DNA of 64,000 nucleotides, taken from positions 1 through 64,000 of the forward strand of contig JBCBQC010000026.1 in assembly GCA_039820405.1 (NCBI GenBank), in the 5' to 3' direction. The first letter of the stretch is position 1. Every line of letters starts with the position of its first letter. Both the position numbers and the translations under genes were made by a program. Of the stretch, positions 51,577 to 61,623 are shown one piece after another. Origin of the DNA: CALLVY01 sp937899855. Its GTDB lineage: Bacteria; Bacteroidota; Bacteroidia; Chitinophagales; Saprospiraceae. The notes beneath the pieces were generated by a model that saw nothing but the letters and a program-made list of their open reading frames with translations, was not told where the DNA came from and ran no database searches.

Positions 51577-53208
51577 TTGAAGCGTTCTGGGTTACTATTA
51601 TTCCTTCTTTTCGGCCTGCTCTCCACCGCAGGGTCCCAATCCTTTACGGATTCCAACCTACCCATCCTCGTAATCGAAACCAACGGGCAGGTCATTCCCG
51701 ATGAGCCCAAGATCACGGTCGAAATGGGGCTGATTGCCAATCCCGCGGGTGAGCGCAATGGCCTCGATGATGCCTTTCTGGGCTACGAAGGCTGGGCGGG
51801 GCTCGAAGTGCGGGGTTCTACCTCCCAGGAGTTGTTTGACAAAAAGTCCTACGCCCTCGAAACGCGGACCGCCACGGCGGACAACCGCAACGTCTCCCTA
51901 CTCGGCATGCCCAAGGAAAACGACTGGGTGCTGCACGGGCCGTACAGCGACAAAAGCCTGATTCGCAATGCCTTGGCCTACCGCCTAGCTGCTTTGGTGA
52001 CGGACTACGCACCCCGGATTCGCTTTGTCGAACTGGTGATCGACGGCTCGTACGAAGGGCTCTACTTGCTGACCGAAAAAATCAAACGCGATAAAAATCG
52101 GGTGGCCATTTCCAAGCTCCGGCCGGAGGACGAAAGCGGCGACCCACTGACCGGTGGGTACATCCTCAAGATCGACAAGATGACGGGGGTCAACAGCAGT
52201 GGTTTTGTCTCCGAGCATCCGCCCCGTCCCGGATCGACCCAACAAGTCTCCTTCTTGTACCACGAGCCCAAAGGGCGCGACATCACCGCGGTTCAGCAGG
52301 CCTACGTCCAGGGCCAAATTCGGGGTTTGGAAAATCTACTCCAAGGGTCCGACTACGCCGATTCCCTTCGGGGCTATCCCCAATATTTTGATCGGGCTTC
52401 TTTGGTCGATTATTTCATTGTCAACGAATTGTGCAAAAACATCGACGCTTACCGGCTCAGTACCTTCCTCGTCAAGGACCGCGACAGCGTGGACCCGCGC
52501 TGGCGAATGGGGCCAGTCTGGGATTTCAACACCGCTTTTGGCAACGTCGAATTTTGTGCGGGAGCGGCGGTGGAGGGCTGGGTGGTGGATTTTAATTCCG
52601 TTTGTCCCGACAATGCCTGGCCCGTACCCTTTTGGTGGCAGCGTTTTTGGGCGGACCCGAGTTTTCGGCGGGCGGTTCGCAATCGCTGGTACGAACTGCG
52701 AGGCGACGTACTTTCGGACGGGCAATTGGAATTTTACCTCGACTCCCTGGGCCATACCATCGGTGAGGCCCAGCGGCGGAATTTCGAACGCTGGCCCGTA
52801 CTGTCCAAATACGTTTGGCCCAATTGGTTCGTCGGCGATGCCCACGCCGAAGAAATGGACTATCTGAGCAATTGGTTGTCGGAGCGCACCGCTTGGATCG
52901 ACGCGCAATTGGCCGCGCCTATTTCGAGTGACGTACCGGGGGGTGGGGCCTTTGTTCCCCGGGTTTCTCCCAATCCCTTCTGGCAAGAATTGCGTTTGGA
53001 GTACGCCACCCGCGGCGGTCAGGAAGTAGCGGTCCAGCTCTTCAACGCTCAGGGGCAATTGCTGCTGCACCAGGTCGATCGCGACCATCCGGAGGGCGTC
53101 CATACCCTGGACCTGGCGGTCGCCGAATTACCCGCTGGTATCTATTTTTACCAACTCCGCATCGACGCCAATACCGTTGGGGAAGGCAAGCTCATCAAGG
53201 GGCGTTAA
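51577..53208 (+). CDS. CotH-family protein with T9SS type A sorting domain
   Basis: A 543-residue secreted protein. The best start is the TTG at 51577, which gives a signal peptide (MKRSGLLLFLLFGLLSTAGSQ); the frame is open further upstream into the phosphatase gene, but those residues are not signal-like. The CotH kinase-like domain covers about 35-450: LEVRGSTSQELFDKKSYALE, LIRNALAYRLAAL, GLYLLTEKIKRDKNRV and RMGPVWDFNTAFGN. Spore-coat CotH phosphorylates coat proteins, so a secreted kinase acting on surface proteins is possible. The final 85 residues (RVSPNPFWQELRLEY to GEGKLIKGR) are a type A T9SS sorting domain. Confidence 0.9.
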   Translation: MKRSGLLLFLLFGLLSTAGSQSFTDSNLPILVIETNGQVIPDEPKITVEMGLIANPAGERNGLDDAFLGYEGWAGLEVRGSTSQELFDKKSYALETRTATADNRNVSLLGMPKENDWVLHGPYSDKSLIRNALAYRLAALVTDYAPRIRFVELVIDGSYEGLYLLTEKIKRDKNRVAISKLRPEDESGDPLTGGYILKIDKMTGVNSSGFVSEHPPRPGSTQQVSFLYHEPKGRDITAVQQAYVQGQIRGLENLLQGSDYADSLRGYPQYFDRASLVDYFIVNELCKNIDAYRLSTFLVKDRDSVDPRWRMGPVWDFNTAFGNVEFCAGAAVEGWVVDFNSVCPDNAWPVPFWWQRFWADPSFRRAVRNRWYELRGDVLSDGQLEFYLDSLGHTIGEAQRRNFERWPVLSKYVWPNWFVGDAHAEEMDYLSNWLSERTAWIDAQLAAPISSDVPGGGAFVPRVSPNPFWQELRLEYATRGGQEVAVQLFNAQGQLLLHQVDRDHPEGVHTLDLAVAELPAGIYFYQLRIDANTVGEGKLIKGR

Positions 53209-53473
53209 ATCTTGGCCCGTATTCCCGCCGTCCTGGCACAATCATTGTCGTTTCTTCCCCGAATCCCTACCCTCCGCGTAGCAAATTCCCATACCCTCCC
53301 AACCCCTTAGCGCAATGCCCACACTAGCCCAATTCAAGGGCCAGGCTTTTTTGGTATAGATTTTGAAAATACCTATATGTTTTATCGTCTATTTTCCTCG
53401 GTGGCGAAGGAGTCTCCTTTCCGTTGTGGGTGAAGCGGCGATGCTCAAAAACTTCTCGAAAAAATCAAATCTA

Positions 53474-56400
53474 ATGAATAAGCAGTTTTTACGTCCTCCC
53501 TTCGGCTTAGTCATACTTTTCAGTATTCTTTTCGTCTGCCGTCCCCAGTACGTACCGGCTCACCAAGCGACGGGCTCACTGAGCGTGGACGGAGCGGCGG
53601 CCTATCTCAGTTTAAACCGAGATTTGCGGGCCGTAGCCCGTGCGGGGGCCTGCTCGGCTCACTTGCCGGGTTGGGAACGTCTTTTTGCGCCTCCCGTCAT
53701 CAACTCGGTCAGTGCCACTTCTCCGACGGATTGCGGGGTGAGCGACGGTACCCTCTTCGTTGACGCCACGGGCGATTCTCCCTTGGAGTACAGCGTCAAT
53801 TTTGGCGGCAGCTGGCAACCCGACCCCAATTTTTCCGGTTTGCCCGCTGGTGATTACACCGTATTGGTACGCAATATCGGTGAAACGACGGAGGTCGCCT
53901 ACGTCAACAATCCCGTGGAGCTGCGCGATCCCGCCGCTCCGACCATCTTTGGGGTTACCCAGACCGATCCTACCTCTTGTACCAATGCGGATGGGATTAT
54001 TTCGGTGGGTGCTCTACCGGGGGTGGGTACGCCGGAGTACAGCGTGGACGAAGGGCAGACCTGGCAGAGCAGCGGTAGTTTTCCCAATTTGGCCAGTGGC
54101 AATTATTGGGTCTACGCCCGCAATGGCGACGGAACCTGCGTGACGCCCCACACCAACAATCCCATTCAACTGTTCGCCACCGCGGCACCGGGTATTCAAT
54201 CCGTCACAACTACGGCTACTTCGGACTGTGGGGTAGACGATGGTGAAATTGTGATCGTGGGAACGGGCGGTGGTCCTTTGCAGTATTCGATCGACGGGGG
54301 TACGAACTGGCGCGCGGTAAATACTTTTGACGATTTGCCCCAGGGGGATTACGAGGTGGCGATCCGCAATGATGATGGGACCTGTACGGTACCGTATTTT
54401 GATAATCCCGTCCGGGTGGACGGACCGGTAACACCGGTTTTTGTCGACGTGCGGGCCAGTGATATTTCGGATTGTGCCGCGACGGATGGCAGTATTGAGA
54501 TTCATACCGAGCCCGGGGTGGGCTTTGTGGAGTACAGCATCAATAATGGAACGGATTGGTCGGTAGACAGTAGCTTTACCGGTCTTCTACCCAATACCTA
54601 CAACGTTCGCGTCCGTTATCTCGACGGTTCCTGCGAATTGGAGTACCGTTCGAATCCCATTACTTTTACCGACCCCGCCGCTCCGGTCATCGTGGCCATC
54701 GACTCTATCGATCCCACGGGTTGTGGCGGCGCGAATGGGGAAATCAGCTTTCTGGCTACCGGAGATCGGGACCTGTTGTACAGCATCAACGGTGGAACGG
54801 ATTTTCAGAGCAATCCCGTATTTTCTAACCTCTCCGAAGGCAGCTACGATCCCTTGGTTGCCTACGCGGGTGGGGGCTGTACGGCTACGAGCCCGAGCAT
54901 TACGCTCAGCAACGATGCGGGCGCCACTTTTATCCTGAGCGCGCTCGACGCTACGGCCTGTTTTGATGCGGCTGGCGCTTATGCCCTGGCTGCGAACAAC
55001 ATTCGCGTCGACGGGGCCGCCGTTGGAGCGGGCTACACCGTTAGTTACAGCTCTACGGAAGGCAGCTTTGCCAATAATACCAATCCCAATACGAACTTTT
55101 TCCCCAATACCAATGCGGTGGGCACTTACACGATCGACGTGATGGTCACTGAATTGGCGAGTGCTTGCTCGTCCACGACGAGTTTTGACCTGACCATTTC
55201 GGAACGCCCTGCGGTAAATCTCCAACCTGACTCGATTTGTCTGGGAGGCAGTACTAGCCTGAGTTCGGGCAGTCCTGGGGTCCACAACTGGTCCGTTTTA
55301 TCGGGCGATGTCAACAGTTTGAGTTGTACCAACTGTCCCAGCCCCACGGCAAGTCCCAACCAGACGACGGTTTACGGACTGAGTTTGGTCAATCCCTTCC
55401 TCAGCAGTTGCGAGACGATCGACTCGGTCGAAATCTTTATTCGCCCCGAACCCCAGGTCCTCAATCCGATCAGTGACTATAGCCTGTGCAGTGGCAACAC
55501 CCTGACCATCAGTCTGGAGTTGAGCGAGCCGATTGCGGGCTACACCGTCGTGTCCTTCGATCGCTACGAAAACGCTACGGTTATGGGGAACGTACTGACC
55601 CTCGACGTCATCCTCGATGGGGCTTCGGCCAATTACCGAGTTGATTTTGTGGGGGACAGTGGTTGCGAGACTTCGCACGGTTTTTCGGTCAGTCGCATTG
55701 CCGATCCGGTAGCCGATTTTACCTACGCGGCTCCCACCTGTGCGGAGAGCGATATTGTCTTCCAGTTTATTGGAACGGCGGGGGGCAATGCCAATCTCAG
55801 CTGGGACCTCGATGGGGGAGACCTGTTGTTCAGCAGCCCCGTGATGGGATCGAATCCGGCGGGGAGTGAGATCACGGCGAGTTGGGATGTACTGGGGACC
55901 TACTCCATCATCCTGACGGTAGAAGAGGGCGGCTGCACGGCCCGTGACACCCAAGACATTACGATCAATGCCACGGCGCCCCAGCTCAGTGCCACCGTGA
56001 CCCTGGCCGCCTCCTGCGGTACCAGCCCCGGTGCGATTGACCTGACGGCCACTGGTGCGGATAATATTTTCAACTGGAGTGGTCCGATGGGCTACGTATC
56101 GGAGGTCGAAGATCCCGGCAATCTGGCGGCGGGTTTTTACTCCGTCACCGTTACCGATACCATCACGACCTGCAATACCATCGAGGTAATCGAGGTGGGG
56201 GAAGATGGCCTGTTCAACTGTACGGATAACATCCGCGTGTTGATTCCGGCGGTTGATCCCTTTCCCCTTTGTCTGGATGACGTCGTCAATCTGCCGGCGC
56301 CGATTATTTCGGCTACGGTTTGTGGAGAAAATCCCGCGGAGGTGACGGTGAGCGTCGAGGCCACCAGTGATTGCATCACCCTTGATCCGAACGATAGTTT

Positions 56401-59224
56401 CGTTGGAGAAAGTACGGTTTGCGTATTTCACTGCGATGGAAATGCACCCCAAAATTGTGATACGACTTTCTTGACGGTGATGGTGAGTCCGCCGACGGAT
56501 ACGGTGCGGGTCAATATCCTGGGGGATATTGCCAGTGAGGTTTGTATCGATGCGGCGGCGCTGCAGATCGGTACGAGCATCACCTCTTCGACCTTCTGTG
56601 GGACGGGAAATTCCGCTACGGTACAAGCTACTGCTGTTGACGAGGAATGTGTGGTGCTCAATGCGGCTCCGGGCTTCCTTGGTTTGTCGCCCGATTTGAT
56701 CTGCGTCATCAATTGCTACGATAATTTTGCATTGTTTTGCGATACGACCTACATCGAGGTAACGGTAGATCCCAACAATTGTACGGATCCGATTGTGGAG
56801 GAAAGCCTCACCTTGCCCGTTGCGGATTGCAATATGATGACGCCGGTCTGTTTGAGCTTGCCCTTTAGCAGCGTTGGCGATTACGATATTTTTGACAATG
56901 GTGTTCCTTACGCGGGGGTACCCGCGGCTTGCGGTACGGACAGTACCGAGCTGGCCCTGAGCCAGGGGGGACACCTGCTGATTTTCCGCGAACGCGCCAC
57001 GGGCTGTCCCGATACCGTGTTGGTGGATTTGGACAACGGTTTGGATTTGTATACGGGAGAGACCGACTTTGAGGTCGCCTGTGATTCCATCCTGCGTTTT
57101 TGCCTAGACATTCCCTTTGCGGAGGCTGCAGATTACCAAATCACGGCCAACGGTATGGCCTTGCCGACGGATGGCTGCGGCTTAGACAGCTTCTACGTCT
57201 ACGACTATTCGCAAATTCCCGATCAGGGCGCGATAGGACCCTACCTACTCCAGAGTTGGACGGTAAATGGCTCCGTATTCATTGGCAACTTCAACAACAT
57301 CCCCGAACTGGTCGACTCGATGAACGTTTGGGATCCCGCGGGCAACTGGTCGGATGATCCGGCGGGTCTACGGATTGTGGGGGGAAGTTTCTTCAACGTC
57401 TACGGCAATACGATGGAGGTGCGCAAGGTTACCGGAGGTTCGGGAAGCCTTGTACTGGGCATCGATTACCGCCCCAGCAATATCGCCATCGAACTGGATG
57501 CGGGCGAGCACGAGGTGATCCTGACCTATTTGCCAACCAACTGTTTCGATCGGGTCAATTTTACGATTAATTGCAGTACCGACCCCGAATGCCAAGACAT
57601 TTTTACCAGCAATGGCCCCCTCAACCTCAACGTGGCGGATTGTGCCGATCTGGCGACCTTCTGTACGGGAATTGATGCGGCCGATCTGGCGGATTACAAT
57701 TTCTTTGACAACGGCAATGCCTATACGGGGGATTTCCCGGGCTGTAATGAGCAGACCATCCTTCGCTATCCCTTCGCCGCGATTCCTGGTCAGGGCAACA
57801 CGGGGCCGTACGCGGTGACGAGCTGGTCGGTGGGTATTGACATCTACTCCGGGGTGACCTTCGGCACCCTCAGCGAATTGGTCGACGCCATGAACGCCTG
57901 GGATCCCGCGGGCAACTGGGTACTCAATGGTACCTCCATCGAAGGCGGTAGCCCCAATAGTGGCTACGGCGCCCTACAAATCGAGTTCAATACCGACAAT
58001 TATCCCATTTTCCCCATGCCCCTCGTACTGGCTTCCAGCTTTGCGGTGGAATTGGACACGGGCTTTCACCAGCTGATTGTCGAATTTATACCGACGGGCT
58101 GTCGCGATACGATCGACATCGACGTCAACTGCGTGGCTTGTAGCGACTTTATCCTGGTGGAAAGTACTACCCTCAACAGCAGTGATTGTACCCAACCCAC
58201 GACCTACTGCGTATCGATTCCCTTTGCGACCATCGGGGATTACAGCATCACGGACAACAATTTCCCCTATCTGGGAGGCACCGTGGAATGTCCCGGTTCG
58301 GCCGGCGCGGCCACGCAGCTCAATTTGGATCGGGGGATCCACGAACTGGTCTTCACTGAACGGTCTACGGGCTGTAGCGATACGGTGGAGGTAATCGTCA
58401 ATTGCGTTACTAGCAGTACCCAGGAGATCGAGCTCTTGCTCAATACCCTCGATACGCTTTGCGCCGACAATACCGAACTGCTCGGGGCCATCATCTCGAA
58501 TACCAACATCTGCGAAGACGCTTCGGGAGAGATGGCGGTCTTCACCGCCGTTCCCGGTACCTTCTGCTACGAAGTACAGGGCGTTGAAGTGGGGACGGAT
58601 ACGGCTTGTATCGTACTGTGCGACGCCAATATTTGCGATACCACTTATCTGATCGTCAACGTAGTAGAAGAACTGACGCCCGAGGGCTTGCCCGTCGCGG
58701 TGGCCGACGCCACCACCACCATCGCAGGGCAGGCCATCAGCTACGACGTGCTGGCCAACGACACGATCAACGGGACCCTGGATACCTTCCAAATCCTCAA
58801 CCAGCCCGACAACGGCTTTGCCTGGTACGATTCGACCGGAACGATCCACTACCAGCCCGACGCCGAATTTTGCGACCTGGCCAACCCCGAGATGATCGCT
58901 TACGAAATTTGTAACGAAAACGGCTGTGACACCAGCGAGCTGCTGATCACCGTCATCTGCGACGACCTCAAGACCTTCTCCGGCTTCTCGCCCAACGGCG
59001 ATGGCAAGAACGACACGTTTATCATCCAAGGAGCGGAAGCTTATCCCAACAACCGCCTGCTGATCTTTAGCCGGTGGGGGACCCTGATCTTTAGGGTGGA
59101 TGGGTATACAAACGATTGGGATGGTACTTGGGAAGGCGATGCCCTACCGGAGGGAACGTACTTCTACCTCTTCGATACGGGAGCGGGCCAGACCCGCAGC
59201 GGCTACCTACAGATTCACCGCTAG
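53474..59224 (+). CDS. Giant modular surface protein with SprB-like repeats and T9SS type B sorting domain
   Basis: A 1916-residue secreted protein; the ATG at 53474 opens the signal peptide (MNKQFLRPPFGLVILFSILF). Five tandem repeats of about 82 residues resembling SprB repeats occupy about 75-485. Ig/PKD-like modules follow (about 490-910). Then come two further internal repeat families: one of three copies ending in CDTTYL-like strands, and one of four copies with CVSIPFATIGDYSITDN-type strands. The C-terminus SGFSPNGDGKNDTFIIQG...WDGTWEGDALPEGTYFYLF is the gliding-motility-associated type B sorting domain. SprB-type proteins are surface adhesins moved by the gliding machinery; an adhesin role here is likely but not proven. 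A terminator follows. Confidence 0.9.
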   Translation: MNKQFLRPPFGLVILFSILFVCRPQYVPAHQATGSLSVDGAAAYLSLNRDLRAVARAGACSAHLPGWERLFAPPVINSVSATSPTDCGVSDGTLFVDATGDSPLEYSVNFGGSWQPDPNFSGLPAGDYTVLVRNIGETTEVAYVNNPVELRDPAAPTIFGVTQTDPTSCTNADGIISVGALPGVGTPEYSVDEGQTWQSSGSFPNLASGNYWVYARNGDGTCVTPHTNNPIQLFATAAPGIQSVTTTATSDCGVDDGEIVIVGTGGGPLQYSIDGGTNWRAVNTFDDLPQGDYEVAIRNDDGTCTVPYFDNPVRVDGPVTPVFVDVRASDISDCAATDGSIEIHTEPGVGFVEYSINNGTDWSVDSSFTGLLPNTYNVRVRYLDGSCELEYRSNPITFTDPAAPVIVAIDSIDPTGCGGANGEISFLATGDRDLLYSINGGTDFQSNPVFSNLSEGSYDPLVAYAGGGCTATSPSITLSNDAGATFILSALDATACFDAAGAYALAANNIRVDGAAVGAGYTVSYSSTEGSFANNTNPNTNFFPNTNAVGTYTIDVMVTELASACSSTTSFDLTISERPAVNLQPDSICLGGSTSLSSGSPGVHNWSVLSGDVNSLSCTNCPSPTASPNQTTVYGLSLVNPFLSSCETIDSVEIFIRPEPQVLNPISDYSLCSGNTLTISLELSEPIAGYTVVSFDRYENATVMGNVLTLDVILDGASANYRVDFVGDSGCETSHGFSVSRIADPVADFTYAAPTCAESDIVFQFIGTAGGNANLSWDLDGGDLLFSSPVMGSNPAGSEITASWDVLGTYSIILTVEEGGCTARDTQDITINATAPQLSATVTLAASCGTSPGAIDLTATGADNIFNWSGPMGYVSEVEDPGNLAAGFYSVTVTDTITTCNTIEVIEVGEDGLFNCTDNIRVLIPAVDPFPLCLDDVVNLPAPIISATVCGENPAEVTVSVEATSDCITLDPNDSFVGESTVCVFHCDGNAPQNCDTTFLTVMVSPPTDTVRVNILGDIASEVCIDAAALQIGTSITSSTFCGTGNSATVQATAVDEECVVLNAAPGFLGLSPDLICVINCYDNFALFCDTTYIEVTVDPNNCTDPIVEESLTLPVADCNMMTPVCLSLPFSSVGDYDIFDNGVPYAGVPAACGTDSTELALSQGGHLLIFRERATGCPDTVLVDLDNGLDLYTGETDFEVACDSILRFCLDIPFAEAADYQITANGMALPTDGCGLDSFYVYDYSQIPDQGAIGPYLLQSWTVNGSVFIGNFNNIPELVDSMNVWDPAGNWSDDPAGLRIVGGSFFNVYGNTMEVRKVTGGSGSLVLGIDYRPSNIAIELDAGEHEVILTYLPTNCFDRVNFTINCSTDPECQDIFTSNGPLNLNVADCADLATFCTGIDAADLADYNFFDNGNAYTGDFPGCNEQTILRYPFAAIPGQGNTGPYAVTSWSVGIDIYSGVTFGTLSELVDAMNAWDPAGNWVLNGTSIEGGSPNSGYGALQIEFNTDNYPIFPMPLVLASSFAVELDTGFHQLIVEFIPTGCRDTIDIDVNCVACSDFILVESTTLNSSDCTQPTTYCVSIPFATIGDYSITDNNFPYLGGTVECPGSAGAATQLNLDRGIHELVFTERSTGCSDTVEVIVNCVTSSTQEIELLLNTLDTLCADNTELLGAIISNTNICEDASGEMAVFTAVPGTFCYEVQGVEVGTDTACIVLCDANICDTTYLIVNVVEELTPEGLPVAVADATTTIAGQAISYDVLANDTINGTLDTFQILNQPDNGFAWYDSTGTIHYQPDAEFCDLANPEMIAYEICNENGCDTSELLITVICDDLKTFSGFSPNGDGKNDTFIIQGAEAYPNNRLLIFSRWGTLIFRVDGYTNDWDGTWEGDALPEGTYFYLFDTGAGQTRSGYLQIHR
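53693..54920 (+). repeat. Five tandem SprB-like protein repeats
   Basis: Five units of about 245 bases encode the pattern P-x-I-x-x-V ... DC/SC ... DG-x-I ... EYSI-x-x-G ... F-x-x-L-x-x-G-x-Y-x-V-x-V-R ... NP. Units start near 53693, 53938, 54188, 54434 and 54683. Similarity is at protein rather than DNA level, so the array is old. Confidence 0.8.
56802..58410 (+). repeat. Four repeats of a DC...C...DY-x-I-x-DN module, two with a long insert
   Basis: Units near 56802-57050, 57060-57585, 57610-58140 and 58150-58410. Each runs from an acidic Cys segment through FCxxIPFAxxxDYxIxDN to TGC-xDTVxVxxNC. Units two and three carry an extra stretch of about 75 residues containing ELVDSMNVWDPAGNW or ELVDAMNAWDPAGNW. 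Confidence 0.75.
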
Positions 59225-59779
59225 GGTGGTACGCAACGAACTAAGCATACTATGAGAAGCTAATTTTTTGATATTTGATTTTTTTGAGAGAGTGTTAGGC
59301 AGTGGTCTTCGGACCGCTGCCTTTACTTTTTTAAACGGCGGGTCAACTTTTTTTGAGAAATTTTTTCCTTGTTTTTCAGGGGCTACCGCCGATTCTGGGT
59401 GACTTTTTTACATTTGGCTTATGGAATTTTTCGAAAAAAGCGTCTATGTACCGGAATTTCTCATTCTAGATGGTGGAAATTCTTTGGTATTCAAACCGAC
59501 CGGAGTGAGGAATTCCGGGTCTGGGTAGCGGAGCTGTACCATGGTACGGTTTGCGTAAAGGGGCGCCGTTGTGTCGGCACCTTAGGACGGGTCCCGCCCA
59601 GTGGGCGAAATATTATCTACCCCTCAAATCAACAAGCCAGCGCGTTTCCAAATCCTATTCAACCTTCCATTTTCACCCCCTCCTCTCACCCGCTTTTTTC
59701 CTTCCCCTTTTCGCGACTACTGGACTCTCTGGTACCAGTACCACAGGCATCCAATAGTACCACCGACCTAGCCCACTCC
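59225..59779. other. Intergenic region between the giant surface protein gene and typA
   Basis: Apart from the terminator at 59297-59330 I see nothing supported in these 555 bases. A plus-strand open frame from 59369 runs antisense into typA and has no features. Neither gene needs a promoter here, because both converge on the region. Confidence 0.5.
59297..59330 (+). terminator. Terminator after the giant surface protein gene
   Basis: An 11 bp stem (59297-59307 with 59312-59322, one G-U pair) capped by a TTCG tetraloop and followed by a T-rich tail. It lies about 70 bases after the stop codon. Confidence 0.85.
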
Positions 59780-61591
59780 TTAATTCACCAAACCCGCATT
59801 TGCCTTGCGCTTGCGTTCGTGCTCCTTGAGCAAAATCTTTCGCAGGCGGATGTTTTGAGGGGTCACCTCTACGTACTCGTCTTCGTCGATGTATTCCATA
59901 CACTGCTCCAGCGATAGGATGGTCGGGGGAGCGAGTTTGACCTTGTCGTCGGCCCCCGAGGAGCGCATGTTGGTGAGTTTTTTGGTCTTGATGACGTTGA
60001 CCACCAGGTCGTTGTCGCGGGTGTTTTCGCCCACGATTTGCCCTTCGTATACCGGCTTTCCGGGGCCGACGAAAAAGCGGCCGCGGTCCTGGAGTTTGTT
60101 GAGGGCGAAGGGGATGGTGGTGCCGTTTTCGTGGACGACGAGGACGCCCTTGTTGCGCGAGGGAATGTCGCCTTTCCAGGCGTCGAAACGAACGAAGCGG
60201 TGCGAAATGGAAGCCTCACCGGCGGTGAGGTTGAGCAGGATGTTCCGCAGGCCGATGATGCCCCGGGAGGGAATCTCAAATTCGAGGTGCATCAGATCGC
60301 CCTTGGGCTCCATCACCGTCATCTCCCCCTTGCGGATATTGACGTTTTCGATCACCTTACCCGAAAAGTTTTCCGGTACGTCCACCGACAGCAATTCCAC
60401 GGGCTCGCATTTGACCTCGTCGATCTCCTTGATGATGACCCGGGGCTTGCCCACCTGCAATTCGTAGCCTTCGCGCCGCATGGTCTCGATCAGTACCGAC
60501 AGGTGCATGATGCCCCGACCGTAGACCATAAAGGAATCGGGGGAGTTGGTTTCTTCGATGCGCAGGGCGAGGTTCTTTTCGGTCTCCTTGTAGAGGCGAT
60601 CGCGAAGGTGGCGCGAAGTGACGTAATCGCCTTCCTGGCCGAAGAAGGGCGAATTGTTGACCGTAAAGAGCATGCTCATGGTCGGTTCGTCGATGTTGAT
60701 GCGGGGGAGGGCCTCCGGGCTTTCAAAATCGGCCACCGTATCGCCGATGTCAAAGGCATCGATACCGCTTAAGGCGCAGAGGTCGCCACAGTTGACCACC
60801 TCGGCTTTTTCCTTGCCCAGCCCCGAGAAGGTGTACAATTCTTTGATTCTTGTCTTTTCGATTTTGCCATCGCGTTTGACCAGCGAGATGGGCTGGTTGG
60901 TCCGTACGGCGCCCCGGTGGACGCGTCCGATGGCGATCCGGCCGATGTAGTTGGAGTAGTCGATGGTGGTGATTTGCATTTGCAGGGTACCTTCGCGTTG
61001 CTGGGGGGCGGGAATGTGCTCCAGGATTTGGTCGAGCAGGTAGGTGACGTCCTCGGTAGGCTGGTCCCAGTGTTCGTTCATCCAGCCGTTTTTGGCCGAG
61101 CCGTAGACGGTGGGAAAATCGAGTTGGTCTTCGCTGGCGTCGAGGTTAAACATGAGTTCGAAGACCATTTCCTGGACTTCTTCGGGACGGCAGTTTTCTT
61201 TGTCCACTTTATTGACCACCACGATGGGTTTGAGACCCAGGTCGATGGCCTTGCTCAGGACGTAACGGGTTTGGGGCATGGGCCCTTCGAAGGCATCCAC
61301 GAGTAGGAGGACGCCATCGGCCATATTGAGTACCCGCTCGACCTCCCCGCCAAAATCGGAGTGACCAGGGGTGTCGATGATGTTGATTTTGGTACCCTTA
61401 TAGGTAACCGCCACGTTTTTGGAGAGAATGGTGATGCCCCGTTCGCGTTCCAGGTCGTTGTTGTCGAGGATGAGCTCCTTGCGCGACTCGTTGTCGCGGA
61501 AGAGGTTACACTGGTACAAAATCTTGTCGACTAGGGTGGTTTTTCCGTGGTCGACGTGAGCGATGATGGCGATGTTACGCAGGTCCTGCAT
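59780..61591 (-). CDS. typA: Translational GTPase TypA/BipA
   Basis: A 603-residue ribosome-binding GTPase of the EF-G/LepA superfamily that assists 50S assembly and stress adaptation. G-domain motifs are intact: AHVDHGKTTLVDKILYQC (G1), RERGITILSKN (G2), DTPGHSDFGGEVERVLNM (G3) and VVNKVDKENCRPEEV (G4). Domain II, the EF-G III and V-like domains and the TypA-specific C-terminal domain follow, with ENVNIRKGEMTVMEPKGDL, GIIGLRNILLNLTAGE and NIRLRKILLKEHERKRK near the end. Length is standard. The promoter element at 61624-61631 lies just upstream. Confidence 0.97.
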   Translation of the reverse strand: MQDLRNIAIIAHVDHGKTTLVDKILYQCNLFRDNESRKELILDNNDLERERGITILSKNVAVTYKGTKINIIDTPGHSDFGGEVERVLNMADGVLLLVDAFEGPMPQTRYVLSKAIDLGLKPIVVVNKVDKENCRPEEVQEMVFELMFNLDASEDQLDFPTVYGSAKNGWMNEHWDQPTEDVTYLLDQILEHIPAPQQREGTLQMQITTIDYSNYIGRIAIGRVHRGAVRTNQPISLVKRDGKIEKTRIKELYTFSGLGKEKAEVVNCGDLCALSGIDAFDIGDTVADFESPEALPRINIDEPTMSMLFTVNNSPFFGQEGDYVTSRHLRDRLYKETEKNLALRIEETNSPDSFMVYGRGIMHLSVLIETMRREGYELQVGKPRVIIKEIDEVKCEPVELLSVDVPENFSGKVIENVNIRKGEMTVMEPKGDLMHLEFEIPSRGIIGLRNILLNLTAGEASISHRFVRFDAWKGDIPSRNKGVLVVHENGTTIPFALNKLQDRGRFFVGPGKPVYEGQIVGENTRDNDLVVNVIKTKKLTNMRSSGADDKVKLAPPTILSLEQCMEYIDEDEYVEVTPQNIRLRKILLKEHERKRKANAGLVN

Positions 61592-61623
61592 GATCGTTTG
61601 ATTTACTTTCGCAAAAGAAGCTG

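Noticed and set aside
55298..56974. 558-codon minus-strand frame inside the giant T9SS gene
   Set aside because: Arg/Ile/Thr-rich antisense shadow without domain features, starting within the coding sequence of a well-supported protein.
59369..59917. 182-codon plus-strand ORF after the giant surface protein gene
   Set aside because: It runs antisense into the end of typA and the product has no domain or signal; it follows a strong terminator without a promoter element.
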